From positions 186,001-250,000 of the forward strand of contig NZ_WFLI01000002.1 of assembly GCF_009208555.1 (NCBI RefSeq): a stretch of 64,000 nt of DNA. Direction: 5' to 3'. The translations under genes were made by a program, and so were the position numbers. This document shows, piece by piece, positions 52,654 through 61,485 of the stretch. How positions within the stretch are numbered: position 1 is the stretch's first letter; each line of letters starts with the position of its first letter. Origin of the DNA: Janthinobacterium violaceinigrum. GTDB taxonomy: Bacteria; Pseudomonadota; Gammaproteobacteria; Burkholderiales; Burkholderiaceae_D. Below the pieces are notes generated by a model that was not told the DNA's origin, did no database searches, and worked only from the letters and a program-made list of their open reading frames with translations.

Positions 52654-55242
52654 TTAGCTCAGCAGTGCGCGCATGGTATTGGCCTTCTTCACCTGCTCTT
52701 CGCTGCCGCCCTTGATGACCTCATCGATCAGCTCGCGCGCGCCTTCCTTGTCGCCGATTTCCTGGTAAGCGATCGCCAGGTCCAGCTTGGTATCCATTTC
52801 CATGTGGATGGCCGACAGCGGATCGTCCACGCCCACGCTGGCCGTCTTGCCATCGTTGAGGTCCAGGTCGATGCCGGACAGGTCGAACTCTTGCGCGGGC
52901 GGTATGGCTTCCGGCAAGGTGGCTGGCGTTTGCGCGTCGTCAAACAGGCTGTCGATGGAAGGCTCGGCCGCCGCGACGGGTGCCGCCGCCGGGGCCACCG
53001 GTTCGTCGAGGTCGAAATGGGCCAGGTCCACATCCTTCAGCGGATCGGGCAAAGGCGTCAAGCCCGCGCCCACGCCGTTCACGGGACCGGCTGGCGGCTC
53101 CAGGTCCAGGCCGAAATCCATGCTGGCGTCATAGTGCGCATCGTGCGCGGGCGACTGCGGCTGGCTGTCCGGCCCCGGCATGACGATGGGGTCGCTGGTA
53201 GAGACGGGCTCGAAATCGAGGCTGTCGAGGTCGAAATCGAGGGGATCGCGCGCATCGCGGGCCGCCACGGAGGACGCGGGCTCGGCAGGCGCCAGCTCGG
53301 ACGACGGCGCCGGCGCAGCCAGGTCGTCGGGCAAGTCCATGCTCTGGCCATGCAGCTCGTCGCCGGCACCCTTGCTCAGGCTGACGACGGCGTCGTCTTC
53401 CGTATCGCCATACAGCGGGTTGGTGGGATCGAGCGCCAGGCCCAGGGCAGCGGCCTGCGGCCACTCTTCGCCCTGGCCGCGCGTCAGGCTGTACAGCTCG
53501 CTGGCCTGGTCTTCAAACGCGCGCACGTCGTTGCGGGCCGAATAGATTTCCAGCAACTTCAGGCGGGCCGCATGGCGCTCGGGGTGGATGCGCAAGGCTT
53601 CCTTGAGGATATCTTCCGCCTGGCCATCGCGGCCGTAGGCGATATACACGTCCGCTTCGGCGACAGGGTCGGTTTCATTGCCTTCCAGCAAGCTGGCACC
53701 CGCTGCGGCAGCCGCGCCGGCAGCAGCGGCGCCCGTGCCGAACAGGTGGTTGCTCGCTTCGGACTGCTGGTCTTCGGGCGCCAGGCCGGCCGGCGGCGCC
53801 ACGGGCGCTTCCGGCTCGAACACGGGGGCGATATCGTCCTGGGCGGGCGGCGTCTCCTTGCGGCGGCGCGCGATCACCAGCGCGGCCACAGCGGCCAGCA
53901 ATGCGGCCAGGCCGATGCCGATGGCGCCCAGGTGGTCGCTGATCTTGTCGGCAAACGTGGGTTCCAGCGGCGATGGCTTCTTGACCAGCGGCACCGGTTT
54001 CGCTTTCGGCACGGGCGGCTGGGCTTCGGCCGGGGCACTGGCAATGGCGCTGGCCGATGCACTAGCCGCAGCGCTGGCCGAGGCACTGGCGGGAGCCTCG
54101 GCCGGCTTGGCGGGCGATGGCGCACTCTTGTCGGCCATGGCCTTGCTCTTCACGGCCATCAGCTTTTCCAGGTCGCTGACGTTCTTTTCCAGCTCCTTGA
54201 CGCGGGCGGCCGCTTCATCGACCTGCTTGGCCTTGGCGATCTTGTCTTCTTCGCTGGCAACGGCGCTCTTGCCGGCCGACTTGGCCGCCGGTTCCGCCTT
54301 CGACAGCTTCAGCTTGTCTTGCGACTCGCTCACGGCCGTCGGCTTTTCCTGCACCTTGGTCGCGCCGATCTTGCCCGCCGTGCTTTGCGCCGCTTGCGCC
54401 GCCTTGGCCGGCTTGCTTTGCGATACCTGCCCCGCCAGCTTGTTGCGGTAGGCTTCGAAGTCGACGGCGTGCGCCGTCACCACGCCTTTCGCTTCGGCCG
54501 CATCGGTGGCGCGGATGGCCTCCGTGCCCGGCACGGCCAGGATGCGCCCCGCCTGCATGCGGTTCATGTTCTCGCCCTTGAAGGCGTCGGGATTGGCGCG
54601 GTACAGGGCGACGAGCATCATGTCGAGCGATACGCCCGACGGTTTCAGTTCGCTGGCGATGCGGCTCAGGGTGTCGCCCGGCCTGACCTTGTATTCGCCG
54701 GCCGGCTTTTTCGGCTGCGCGGCATCGGCGGCGGCGGGCTTGCCCTTGCCCGGCTCCACTGGCGCCGTGACTTGCGCGCCGCGCGTCTGGCGCGCTTCGG
54801 GCGTGTCGAGCACGAATGCATACTCGCGCACCTGACGACCGCTCTTGCTGCTCAGTTCCAGCAGCAGGTCCACCATGGGTTCGGCCACCGGCTGCGCCGA
54901 GCTGATGCGGATGAAGGACTTGCCGTTGCGGTTTTCCACGGCAAACGTCAGCGCGTTCAGGGCGGGATTGAATTCCACGTTGGCCTGGCGGTAGGCGTCC
55001 GGCGGCGCCAGCTTGGCCAGCAGGCTGGCCGCCTCGCCTGGCTTGACGGCCGATAATTCGACCTCGGCGCGCAGCGGCTGGCCGGCGGCGGACAGCACCG
55101 TGATCTTGCCCAGCTCGGCTGCGGATACCGCCGGTGACAATAACACCGCACAGGCGACAGCGCTGCTCAGTGTTTTAATGGCAAGGGAGGCGACCCGGGG
55201 ACGAGTGTGTACAGGCATAGTTGGCGGCATCTTAGTTGACAT
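52654..55242 (-). CDS. fimV: FimV/HubP-family peptidoglycan-binding polar protein
   Basis: An 862-residue inner-membrane polar scaffold; homologues control type IV pilus assembly and twitching. After a signal-like helix (TLSSAVACAVLLSPAVSAA, residues about 24-42) comes the FimV N-domain (LGKITVLSAAGQPL, 45-150), a LysM domain (YKVRPGDTLSRIASEL, about 185-250), an Ala/Lys linker with a coiled coil (about 330-370), a TM (about 440-460), an acidic cytoplasmic region with a TPR-like segment, and the C-terminal FimV helix hairpin (DLAIAYQEIGDKEGARELID). ATGs at 55230 and 55218 are alternatives. Located between asd and truA as in Pseudomonas. Confidence 0.94.
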   Translation of the reverse strand: MSTKMPPTMPVHTRPRVASLAIKTLSSAVACAVLLSPAVSAAELGKITVLSAAGQPLRAEVELSAVKPGEAASLLAKLAPPDAYRQANVEFNPALNALTFAVENRNGKSFIRISSAQPVAEPMVDLLLELSSKSGRQVREYAFVLDTPEARQTRGAQVTAPVEPGKGKPAAADAAQPKKPAGEYKVRPGDTLSRIASELKPSGVSLDMMLVALYRANPDAFKGENMNRMQAGRILAVPGTEAIRATDAAEAKGVVTAHAVDFEAYRNKLAGQVSQSKPAKAAQAAQSTAGKIGATKVQEKPTAVSESQDKLKLSKAEPAAKSAGKSAVASEEDKIAKAKQVDEAAARVKELEKNVSDLEKLMAVKSKAMADKSAPSPAKPAEAPASASASAAASASASAIASAPAEAQPPVPKAKPVPLVKKPSPLEPTFADKISDHLGAIGIGLAALLAAVAALVIARRRKETPPAQDDIAPVFEPEAPVAPPAGLAPEDQQSEASNHLFGTGAAAAGAAAAAGASLLEGNETDPVAEADVYIAYGRDGQAEDILKEALRIHPERHAARLKLLEIYSARNDVRAFEDQASELYSLTRGQGEEWPQAAALGLALDPTNPLYGDTEDDAVVSLSKGAGDELHGQSMDLPDDLAAPAPSSELAPAEPASSVAARDARDPLDFDLDSLDFEPVSTSDPIVMPGPDSQPQSPAHDAHYDASMDFGLDLEPPAGPVNGVGAGLTPLPDPLKDVDLAHFDLDEPVAPAAAPVAAAEPSIDSLFDDAQTPATLPEAIPPAQEFDLSGIDLDLNDGKTASVGVDDPLSAIHMEMDTKLDLAIAYQEIGDKEGARELIDEVIKGGSEEQVKKANTMRALLS

Positions 55243-55334
55243 GGGAAAACTGTTACTTTTCCAGAGGTATCAACATATCATCATGCCCAGAGCTATGCAA
55301 GCTCCGCATGGTTGAGCCTTGACGGGCTCAGGAC

Positions 55335-55365
55335 GAAAAAAAAGCCGGGAAAACAGCCCCGGCTT
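55335..55365 (-). terminator. Rho-independent terminator after asd
   Basis: AAGCCGGG / CCCGGCTT stem followed by eight or more T on the minus strand, 25 bases after the asd stop. It ends the leuC-leuD-leuB-asd stretch and isolates fimV. Confidence 0.9.
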
Positions 55366-55390
55366 GATCTAAATCAGCAAATTATTGCCA

Positions 55391-56518
55391 TTACGCATCC
55401 AGCAGGATGCGCAGCATGCGGCGCAGCGGCTCGGCCGCGCCCCACAGCAATTGGTCGCCCACGGTGAACGCGGACAGGTATTCGCCGCCCATGCTCATCT
55501 TGCGCACGCGGCCGACGGGAATCGTCAGGCTGCCCGTGACGGCGGCCGGCGACAGGTCGCGCACGGACGCTTCGCGCGTGTTCGGCACGAATTTCACCCA
55601 TTGATTGTTGCTGGCGATGATGTCGTTGATTTCATCGAGCGGCACGTCTTTCTTCAGCTTGATGGTCAAGGCTTGCGAATGGCAGCGCATGGCGCCGATG
55701 CGCACGCACAGGCCGTCGACGGGAATTTCCCTGGTGCCGAAATCGATGCCGCGGCCCAGGATCTTGTTCGTTTCCGCGCCCGCCTTCCACTCTTCCTTCG
55801 ACTGGCCATTGCCCAGGTCCTTGTCGATCCACGGAATCAGGTTGCCGGCCAGCGGCGCGCCGAATTGCTTGATCTCGTCCGGGGAATAGCCGTGCTGGGT
55901 GGCCAGCACCTGGCGGTCGATTTCCAGGATGGCGGAAGCGGGGTTGTCCAGCAGCGCCTTGACGGAACCGTTGATGGTGCCGAATTGCGTCAGCAGTTCG
56001 CGCATGTGCTGCGCGCCGCCGCCCGATGCCGCCTGGTACGTCATCGACGTCATCCAGTCGATCAGGTCGTGCTGGAACAGGCCGCCCAGGCCCATCATCA
56101 TGCACGACACGGTGCAATTGCCGCCGATGTAGTTCTTGACGCCCTTGCCCAGCGCATCCTTGATGACGTGCAGGTTGACGGGGTCGAGCACGATGACGGC
56201 ATCTTTTTCCATGCGCAAGGTCGAGGCCGCATCGATCCAGTAGCCATTCCAGCCCGCTGCGCGCAGCTGCGGGAAGACGGCGCTCGTGTAATCGCCGCCC
56301 TGGCAGGAAATGATGATGTCGCACTTGGACAGTTCGGCGATGTTGCTGGCATCCTTGAGGATGGTTTCATTCTTCGCCATGGCCGGCGCCGCGCCGCCCG
56401 TGTTCGACGTCGTGAAAAACACCGGTTCGATGTGGGCGAAATCGCCCTCTTCCTGCATGCGCTGCATCAGGACCGAACCGACCATACCGCGCCAACCTAC
56501 CAAGCCAACTAATTTCAT
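55391..56518 (-). CDS. asd: Aspartate-semialdehyde dehydrogenase
   Basis: A 375-residue NADPH enzyme making aspartate semialdehyde for lysine, threonine, methionine and cell-wall DAP. It begins [17 protein letters not shown]; the catalytic Cys is in [17 protein letters not shown] (first Cys), with [15 protein letters not shown] and [15 protein letters not shown] 56518 is set by GAGGA six bases upstream; ATG 56524 two codons earlier would have no usable spacing. Confidence 0.97.
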   Translation of the reverse strand: MKLVGLVGWRGMVGSVLMQRMQEEGDFAHIEPVFFTTSNTGGAAPAMAKNETILKDASNIAELSKCDIIISCQGGDYTSAVFPQLRAAGWNGYWIDAASTLRMEKDAVIVLDPVNLHVIKDALGKGVKNYIGGNCTVSCMMMGLGGLFQHDLIDWMTSMTYQAASGGGAQHMRELLTQFGTINGSVKALLDNPASAILEIDRQVLATQHGYSPDEIKQFGAPLAGNLIPWIDKDLGNGQSKEEWKAGAETNKILGRGIDFGTREIPVDGLCVRIGAMRCHSQALTIKLKKDVPLDEINDIIASNNQWVKFVPNTREASVRDLSPAAVTGSLTIPVGRVRKMSMGGEYLSAFTVGDQLLWGAAEPLRRMLRILLDA

Positions 56519-56563
56519 TACCATTCCTCAAGATGAGACGGCGACTGCCGTCATTAGACTATT

Positions 56564-57634
56564 TTATCCCAGCGCTTTTACAACTGCATCACCCATCGCC
56601 TCGGTGCCGACCAAAGTCGTGCCCGCTTCGTGGATATCGGCCGTGCGCAAGCCCTGCGCCAGCACCTGCTTGACGGCGCCCTCGATGCGGTTTGCCTGCT
56701 CTTCGCGGTTCAGCGAATAACGCAGCATCATGGCCGCCGACAGGATCGTCGCCAGCGGATTGGCGATGCCCTTGCCTGCGATATCGGGCGCCGAACCGTG
56801 CGACGGCTCGTACAGGCCCTTGTTGTTGGCGTCCAGCGAAGCGGACGGCAGCATGCCGATCGAACCCGTCAGCATGGCGGCCGCGTCCGACAAGATGTCG
56901 CCGAACATATTGCCGGTCACCATGACGTCGAATTTCTTCGGCGCCCGCACCAGCTGCATGGCCGCGTTATCGACATACATATGATCGAGCGCCACGTCCG
57001 GGTATTCCTTGTGCACGTCGATGACGATGTCTTTCCAGAACTGGAAGGTTTCCAGCACGTTTGCCTTGTCCACGCTGGTCAAGCGCTTGTCGCGCTTTTG
57101 CGCGGCCTGGAATGCCACGTGGGCGATGCGGCGGATTTCGCCTTCCGCATAGCGCATGGTGTCGTAACCTTCGCGCTGGCCCTTGAACGGGCCGTCCGGG
57201 CACTCGCGCACGCCGCGGGGCTGGCCGAAATAGATGTCGCCCGTCAATTCGCGGATGATCAGGATATCGAGGCCGGACACCACTTCCGGCTTCAGGGTCG
57301 AGGCGCCCGCCAGTTCCGGATACAGGATGGCCGGACGCAGGTTGGCGAACAGGCCCAGGTTCTTGCGCAGGCCCAAAATCGCCTGCTCGGGACGGAACTG
57401 GCGCTCCAGATTGTCGTACTGGTAGTCGCCCACGGCGCCGAACAGCACGGCATCGGCCGCTTTCGCCAGCGCCAGGGTGCCTTCCGGCAAGGGGTGGCCA
57501 TGGGCAGCATAGCCGGCGCCGCCCACGGGCGCGCTTTCCAGCTCGAACGATTCGCCCAGCACATTCAAGACCTTGACGGCTTGCGCGACGATTTCAGGAC
57601 CGATGCCGTCGCCGGGTAAGATTGCAATTTTCAT
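56564..57634 (-). CDS. leuB: 3-isopropylmalate dehydrogenase
   Basis: A 356-residue NAD-dependent beta-decarboxylating dehydrogenase, third step of leucine synthesis. [16 protein letters not shown] starts the protein; [33 protein letters not shown] and [12 protein letters not shown] are signatures. The start at 57634 lies 11 bases after leuD; a longer frame to 57823 is leuD overlap. Confidence 0.97.
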   Translation of the reverse strand: MKIAILPGDGIGPEIVAQAVKVLNVLGESFELESAPVGGAGYAAHGHPLPEGTLALAKAADAVLFGAVGDYQYDNLERQFRPEQAILGLRKNLGLFANLRPAILYPELAGASTLKPEVVSGLDILIIRELTGDIYFGQPRGVRECPDGPFKGQREGYDTMRYAEGEIRRIAHVAFQAAQKRDKRLTSVDKANVLETFQFWKDIVIDVHKEYPDVALDHMYVDNAAMQLVRAPKKFDVMVTGNMFGDILSDAAAMLTGSIGMLPSASLDANNKGLYEPSHGSAPDIAGKGIANPLATILSAAMMLRYSLNREEQANRIEGAVKQVLAQGLRTADIHEAGTTLVGTEAMGDAVVKALG

Positions 57635-57645
57635 ATTTTTATCGA

Positions 57646-58293
57646 TTAGATGACGTTGGCGAGCCAAGGCTGATTGTTCAAATGACGCTCTTCGAAGGCG
57701 CGGATATCGTCCGCGTGGCGCAGGGTCAGGCCGATATCGTCGAGCCCATTCATCAGGCAATACTTGCGGAAGGCGTCGATCTCGAACGCATACGACACGG
57801 AACCATTGCTGGTGCGCACGCACTGCTGTTCCAGGTCCACCACCAGCTTGTAGCCGGGGAAAGCCTTGACTTCATTGATCAGGTGGTCGACCTGGCTTTC
57901 CGACAGCACGATAGGCAGCAAGCCGTTCTTGTAGCAGTTATTGAAGAAAATATCGGCAAACGACGGCGCGATGATGGCACGGAAACCATATTGATCGAGC
58001 GCCCACGGCGCGTGTTCGCGCGAGGAGCCGCAGCCGAAATTCTTGCGTGTCAGCAAGATCGAGGCGCCCTGGTAGCGGGGCTCGTTGAGCACGAAATCGG
58101 GATTCAGCGGGCGGCGGCTGTTGTCCTGGCCCGGCTCGCCATGGTCGAGGTAGCGCCATTCGTCGAACAGGTTGGGGCCGAAGCCGCTGCGGTGGATCGA
58201 TTTCAGGAATTGCTTCGGGATAATCGCGTCGGTGTCGACGTTGGCGCGGTCCAGCGGCGCCACCAGGCCTTCGTAAATCGTAAATTTATCCAT
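57646..58293 (-). CDS. leuD: 3-isopropylmalate dehydratase small subunit
   Basis: A 215-residue swivel domain that pairs with LeuC to isomerise isopropylmalate. Characteristic blocks: [31 protein letters not shown] and [17 protein letters not shown]. Separated from leuC by a short lipoprotein gene. Confidence 0.97.
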   Translation of the reverse strand: MDKFTIYEGLVAPLDRANVDTDAIIPKQFLKSIHRSGFGPNLFDEWRYLDHGEPGQDNSRRPLNPDFVLNEPRYQGASILLTRKNFGCGSSREHAPWALDQYGFRAIIAPSFADIFFNNCYKNGLLPIVLSESQVDHLINEVKAFPGYKLVVDLEQQCVRTSNGSVSYAFEIDAFRKYCLMNGLDDIGLTLRHADDIRAFEERHLNNQPWLANVI

Positions 58294-58344
58294 GCTGTTT
58301 CTACTCGGTAGGACGCGCGGCGCCAGGCGCCGGCACGTCGCGGT

Positions 58345-58467
58345 TTATTTTCCGCCGGCGCCAGTGACAACCTGGCCGACTTTCTGCACATCGCGGCCGA
58401 TGCCGGAGACGGTGTTGCAGCCAGACAAGATGACGGTGGCGATGAGGAGGGCGAAGAGTTTTTTCAT
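58345..58467 (-). CDS. Entericidin A/B-family small lipoprotein
   Basis: A 40-residue lipoprotein: MKKLFALLIATVILSGC is a signal peptide with lipobox LSGC, and the mature part NTVSGIGRDVQKVGQVV is the entericidin motif. E. coli EcnA/EcnB are a toxin/antidote pair of stationary phase; the single-gene homologues inserted between leuC and leuD in Burkholderiales have no proven role. It lies 51 bases before leuD and 69 bases after leuC on the same strand, so it is probably co-transcribed. Its translated composition is otherwise Gly/Val-rich. Confidence 0.9.
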   Translation of the reverse strand: MKKLFALLIATVILSGCNTVSGIGRDVQKVGQVVTGAGGK

Positions 58468-58536
58468 GTTGAGTTCTCGATAATCAAATAAGGGACTGAA
58501 GCTGCTAGTGTAAACCAGCGGCGCCAGTCCCTGCCG

Positions 58537-59940
58537 TCATCGCAATCCCCGCACGTCGACAAAGTGGCCGGCGATGCCCGCCGCCGCCGCCATCGCGGGC
58601 GACACCAGGTGGGTACGGCCGCCCTGCCCTTGCCGGCCTTCGAAGTTGCGGTTCGACGTGGATGCGCAGCGTTCGCCCGGTTCCAGGCGGTCCGCATTCA
58701 TGGCCAGGCACATGGAGCAGCCCGGCTCGCGCCATTCGAAACCGGCATCCTTGAAGATGCGGTCCAAGCCCTCGCGTTCTGCCTGGTCCTTCACCAGGCC
58801 GGAGCCCGGCACCACCAGCGCCAGGGTGACGTTGGAAGCGCGGTACTTGCCGCGCACCACGGCGGCGGCCGCGCGCAAGTCCTCGATGCGCGAATTGGTG
58901 CAGGAACCGATGAAGACCTTGTCGATGCGGATGTCTTCGATGGCCGTGTTCGGTTTCAGAGCCATGTAGACGAGCGCCTTTTCCATCGCATCGCGCTTGA
59001 CGCTGTCTTTTTCCTGGTCGGGATCGGGCACGCGGCCATCGACGCCGATCACCATTTCGGGCGAGGTGCCCCAGGTCACTTGCGGCACGATGTCTTGCGC
59101 GTTCAGGGTGACGACCAGGTCGAAACGGGCGCCCGGGTCCGAATGCAGGGTGCGCCAGTAGGCCACGGCGCGTTCCCAGTGCGGACCGGCCGGCGAAAAC
59201 GGACGGCCCTTGACGTAGTTGATCGTGGTGTCGTCCACGCCGATGATGCCGGCGCGCGCGCCCGCCTCGATGGCCATGTTGCACACCGTCATGCGGCCTT
59301 CCATCGACAGGGCGCGGATGGCCGAGCCGCCGAACTCGATACAGTAGCCGGTGCCGCCGGCCGTGCCGATCTTGCCGATGATGGCCAGCACGATATCCTT
59401 GGCCGTCACGCCGGCCGGCAAGGCGCCGTCGACCTGCACCAGCATGGATTTGGATTTCTTTTGCAGCAGGGTCTGCGTGGCCAGCACGTGCTCGACTTCG
59501 GACGTGCCGATGCCGTGCGCCAGCGCGCCGAACGCGCCGTGCGTGGACGTGTGCGAATCGCCGCAGACCACCGTCATGCCGGGAAGGGTCGCGCCCTGTT
59601 CGGGGCCGATCACATGCACGATACCCTGGCGCTTGTCGTTCATGTTGAAGTACGTCAAGCCATAGTTCCTGGCATTCTTGTCCAGGGTTTCCACCTGCAG
59701 GCGCGAGACGGGATCGGCAATGCCGTCGACCCGACTGGTGGTGGGCACGTTATGGTCGGCCACGGCCAGGTTGGCGGAAATGCGCCATGGCTGGCGGCCG
59801 GCCACGCTTAGCCCGTCGAAGGCTTGCGGGCTGGTGACTTCGTGCAGCAAGTGCCGGTCGATGTACAGAATTGTCGTGCCATCATCTTCGGCCCGCACAA
59901 CGTGGGATTCCCAAAGTTTGTCGTAAAGCGTCTTCATCAT
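58537..59940 (-). CDS. leuC: 3-isopropylmalate dehydratase large subunit
   Basis: A 467-residue aconitase-family enzyme with a [4Fe-4S] cluster. Cluster cysteines appear in [10 protein letters not shown] and [27 protein letters not shown] is the N-terminal signature. ATG 59940 and 59937 are both possible. First gene of the leuC-(lipoprotein)-leuD-leuB-asd group; no clear Shine-Dalgarno. Confidence 0.97.
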   Translation of the reverse strand: MMKTLYDKLWESHVVRAEDDGTTILYIDRHLLHEVTSPQAFDGLSVAGRQPWRISANLAVADHNVPTTSRVDGIADPVSRLQVETLDKNARNYGLTYFNMNDKRQGIVHVIGPEQGATLPGMTVVCGDSHTSTHGAFGALAHGIGTSEVEHVLATQTLLQKKSKSMLVQVDGALPAGVTAKDIVLAIIGKIGTAGGTGYCIEFGGSAIRALSMEGRMTVCNMAIEAGARAGIIGVDDTTINYVKGRPFSPAGPHWERAVAYWRTLHSDPGARFDLVVTLNAQDIVPQVTWGTSPEMVIGVDGRVPDPDQEKDSVKRDAMEKALVYMALKPNTAIEDIRIDKVFIGSCTNSRIEDLRAAAAVVRGKYRASNVTLALVVPGSGLVKDQAEREGLDRIFKDAGFEWREPGCSMCLAMNADRLEPGERCASTSNRNFEGRQGQGGRTHLVSPAMAAAAGIAGHFVDVRGLR

Positions 59941-60278
59941 GATATATGCAGCGTTGCCACAGCCTGTTTAAGTGATCAAGTGATACCAAGTCCTACGGTG
60001 ATCCACAAGGATTATGCCATATATCGGGGAATACAGAACCGAAACAGGCAAAAGCGCGGGATTGGCGATACAAAGTTTGGCCACTTTGTTGGATATGAGC
60101 TGGAAATTGCCGATATCACCTCCCCGGCGACATTACAAGCCCATCCGCACGCAGCCGGCCGAAGGACTGACGGCGAGGGCAGAAACCGATACTTTTTTCC
60201 CAATCTTTCGTGTATTGTGTTTCGACAATAATCAGCGGCGCGCGCCCCTGCACGCGTCCACCACCGATGGGGACCTGA
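59941..60278. other. Divergent intergenic region leuC / S41 peptidase
   Basis: A 338-base gap with no gene I can support. On the minus strand there are AAGTGATC direct repeats near 59970-59986 and CATAAT near 60013-60018 as a possible -10 for leuC. Near the S41 gene there is an inverted repeat TATTGT / ACAATA (60213-60230). I see no leucine-codon leader peptide. Confidence 0.4.
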
Positions 60279-61409
60279 ATGAAACTGCATTCCTGGGCGC
60301 TGGCCGCCCTCACCCTGGCCAGCACGCATGCGGCGGCGGCCACGCCGGGCGAACTGTGTGTACAGGATTTGCGCGCCATCCCGCCATTCCTGCTGGAAAA
60401 CGATACGGGCGCACGCGCCCACCTGGAACAAAAAGGGCAGGCGTATTTCGACCTGGCGCTGGCCACGGCCACCACGGCGGCGGCCACTGCCGCCGACGCC
60501 AAGGCCTGCGATGCCATCCTGGAAAATTATGTGGGCATGTGGCGCAAAGGCCATCTGCACGTGAAACCGGGCAGCGCGCAGGACGTGGCCAAGCCATCCC
60601 CCGCCCAGCCTGCCGCGCCGGGACAGCCTGCGCCATCGAAGGAACCGTCGCTGCAAGTCTTGTCCGGGAATACCGTGCTGCTGAACTTGCCCAGCTTTCA
60701 CGGCCGCTACCGCGCCGCCGTGGCGACCCTGCTCGACACGCACCGCGCGGCGCTGGCGGCGCGCCCCAACTGGATCCTCGACGTGCGCCGCAACGGCGGC
60801 GGCAGCGACAGCACCTATGCGCCGCTGCTGCAATGGATCAGCTCGGACGAAACGGTCAGGCTGGGCGCCGAATGGCTGTCCACGCCGGCCAATATCGCGG
60901 GGCAAGAGAGCGTCTGCGCCTTGCTGGCGCCGGGCGACAAGGCGTGCGCCGACTTTGCGGCCCAGGCCGTGACACAGATGCGCTCGGTCAAGCCGGGCGA
61001 GTATGTGGCGCAGAACGGCACCGACCTCGTCAGCTACGCGCGCCAGGACACGCCGGAGCCACGCCGGCCCGTGCGCGTGGCCGTGCTGATCGACCGCGAC
61101 TGCGCCAGTTCCTGCGAGGAATTCCTGCTGGCGGCGCGGCAAAGTTTTCACGTGAAATTGATCGGCCGTAACAGCCATGGCGCACTCGACTATTCCAACC
61201 TGCGCCTGCACGCGCTGCCGTCCGGCGTGCGCCAACTGCAATACGCCACCTCGCGCTCGGCCCGCTTGCCGCAGCTGCAGGTGGATCTGGGCGGCATCAT
61301 GCCCGACATCTATTTGCCGCCGCCGAAGGAAGAGGCTGCGCGCGCCCAGGAAATCGTGCGCGTGCAGCGCTGGCTGGAAGGCGGCACATTACGTCCGGAT
61401 AACATCTGA
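60279..61409 (+). CDS. Secreted S41-family (tail-specific) peptidase-like protein
   Basis: A 376-residue exported protein. Signal peptide MKLHSWALAALTLASTHAAAA. The S41 catalytic region has LDVRRNGGGSDSTYAPLLQW (the DxRxNxGG block), then DRDCASSCEEFLLAARQ with the presumed nucleophile Ser followed by Glu, and GRNSHGALDYSNLRLHALPSG in place of the usual TxG...LP block. No PDZ domain is seen; the N-terminal 110 residues are Ala-rich with a Pro/Ala linker. Substrate unknown. A bidirectional terminator follows. Confidence 0.82.
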   Translation: MKLHSWALAALTLASTHAAAATPGELCVQDLRAIPPFLLENDTGARAHLEQKGQAYFDLALATATTAAATAADAKACDAILENYVGMWRKGHLHVKPGSAQDVAKPSPAQPAAPGQPAPSKEPSLQVLSGNTVLLNLPSFHGRYRAAVATLLDTHRAALAARPNWILDVRRNGGGSDSTYAPLLQWISSDETVRLGAEWLSTPANIAGQESVCALLAPGDKACADFAAQAVTQMRSVKPGEYVAQNGTDLVSYARQDTPEPRRPVRVAVLIDRDCASSCEEFLLAARQSFHVKLIGRNSHGALDYSNLRLHALPSGVRQLQYATSRSARLPQLQVDLGGIMPDIYLPPPKEEAARAQEIVRVQRWLEGGTLRPDNI

Positions 61410-61424
61410 CGCCGCTGGCGCCAT

Positions 61425-61454
61425 GAAAAAAGCCCGCTACACCTAGCGGGCTTT
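61425..61454. terminator. Bidirectional rho-independent terminator
   Basis: AAAGCCCGCT / AGCGGGCTTT with a six-base loop, six A on the left and TTTC on the right. It is strongest in the minus direction (end of cheA) and also follows the S41 gene. Confidence 0.88.
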
Positions 61455-61485
61455 CTCATGAGTACAACGATATTGTCAGGCGTCC

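Noticed and set aside
52132..55056. A 974-codon plus-strand open frame opposite fimV and truA
   Set aside because: Antisense shadow with Arg/Gly/His-rich translation; fimV and truA are well supported on the minus strand.
59941..60278. Leucine attenuator leader peptide before leuC
   Set aside because: No short ORF with a run of leucine codons followed by a terminator hairpin is visible on the minus strand.
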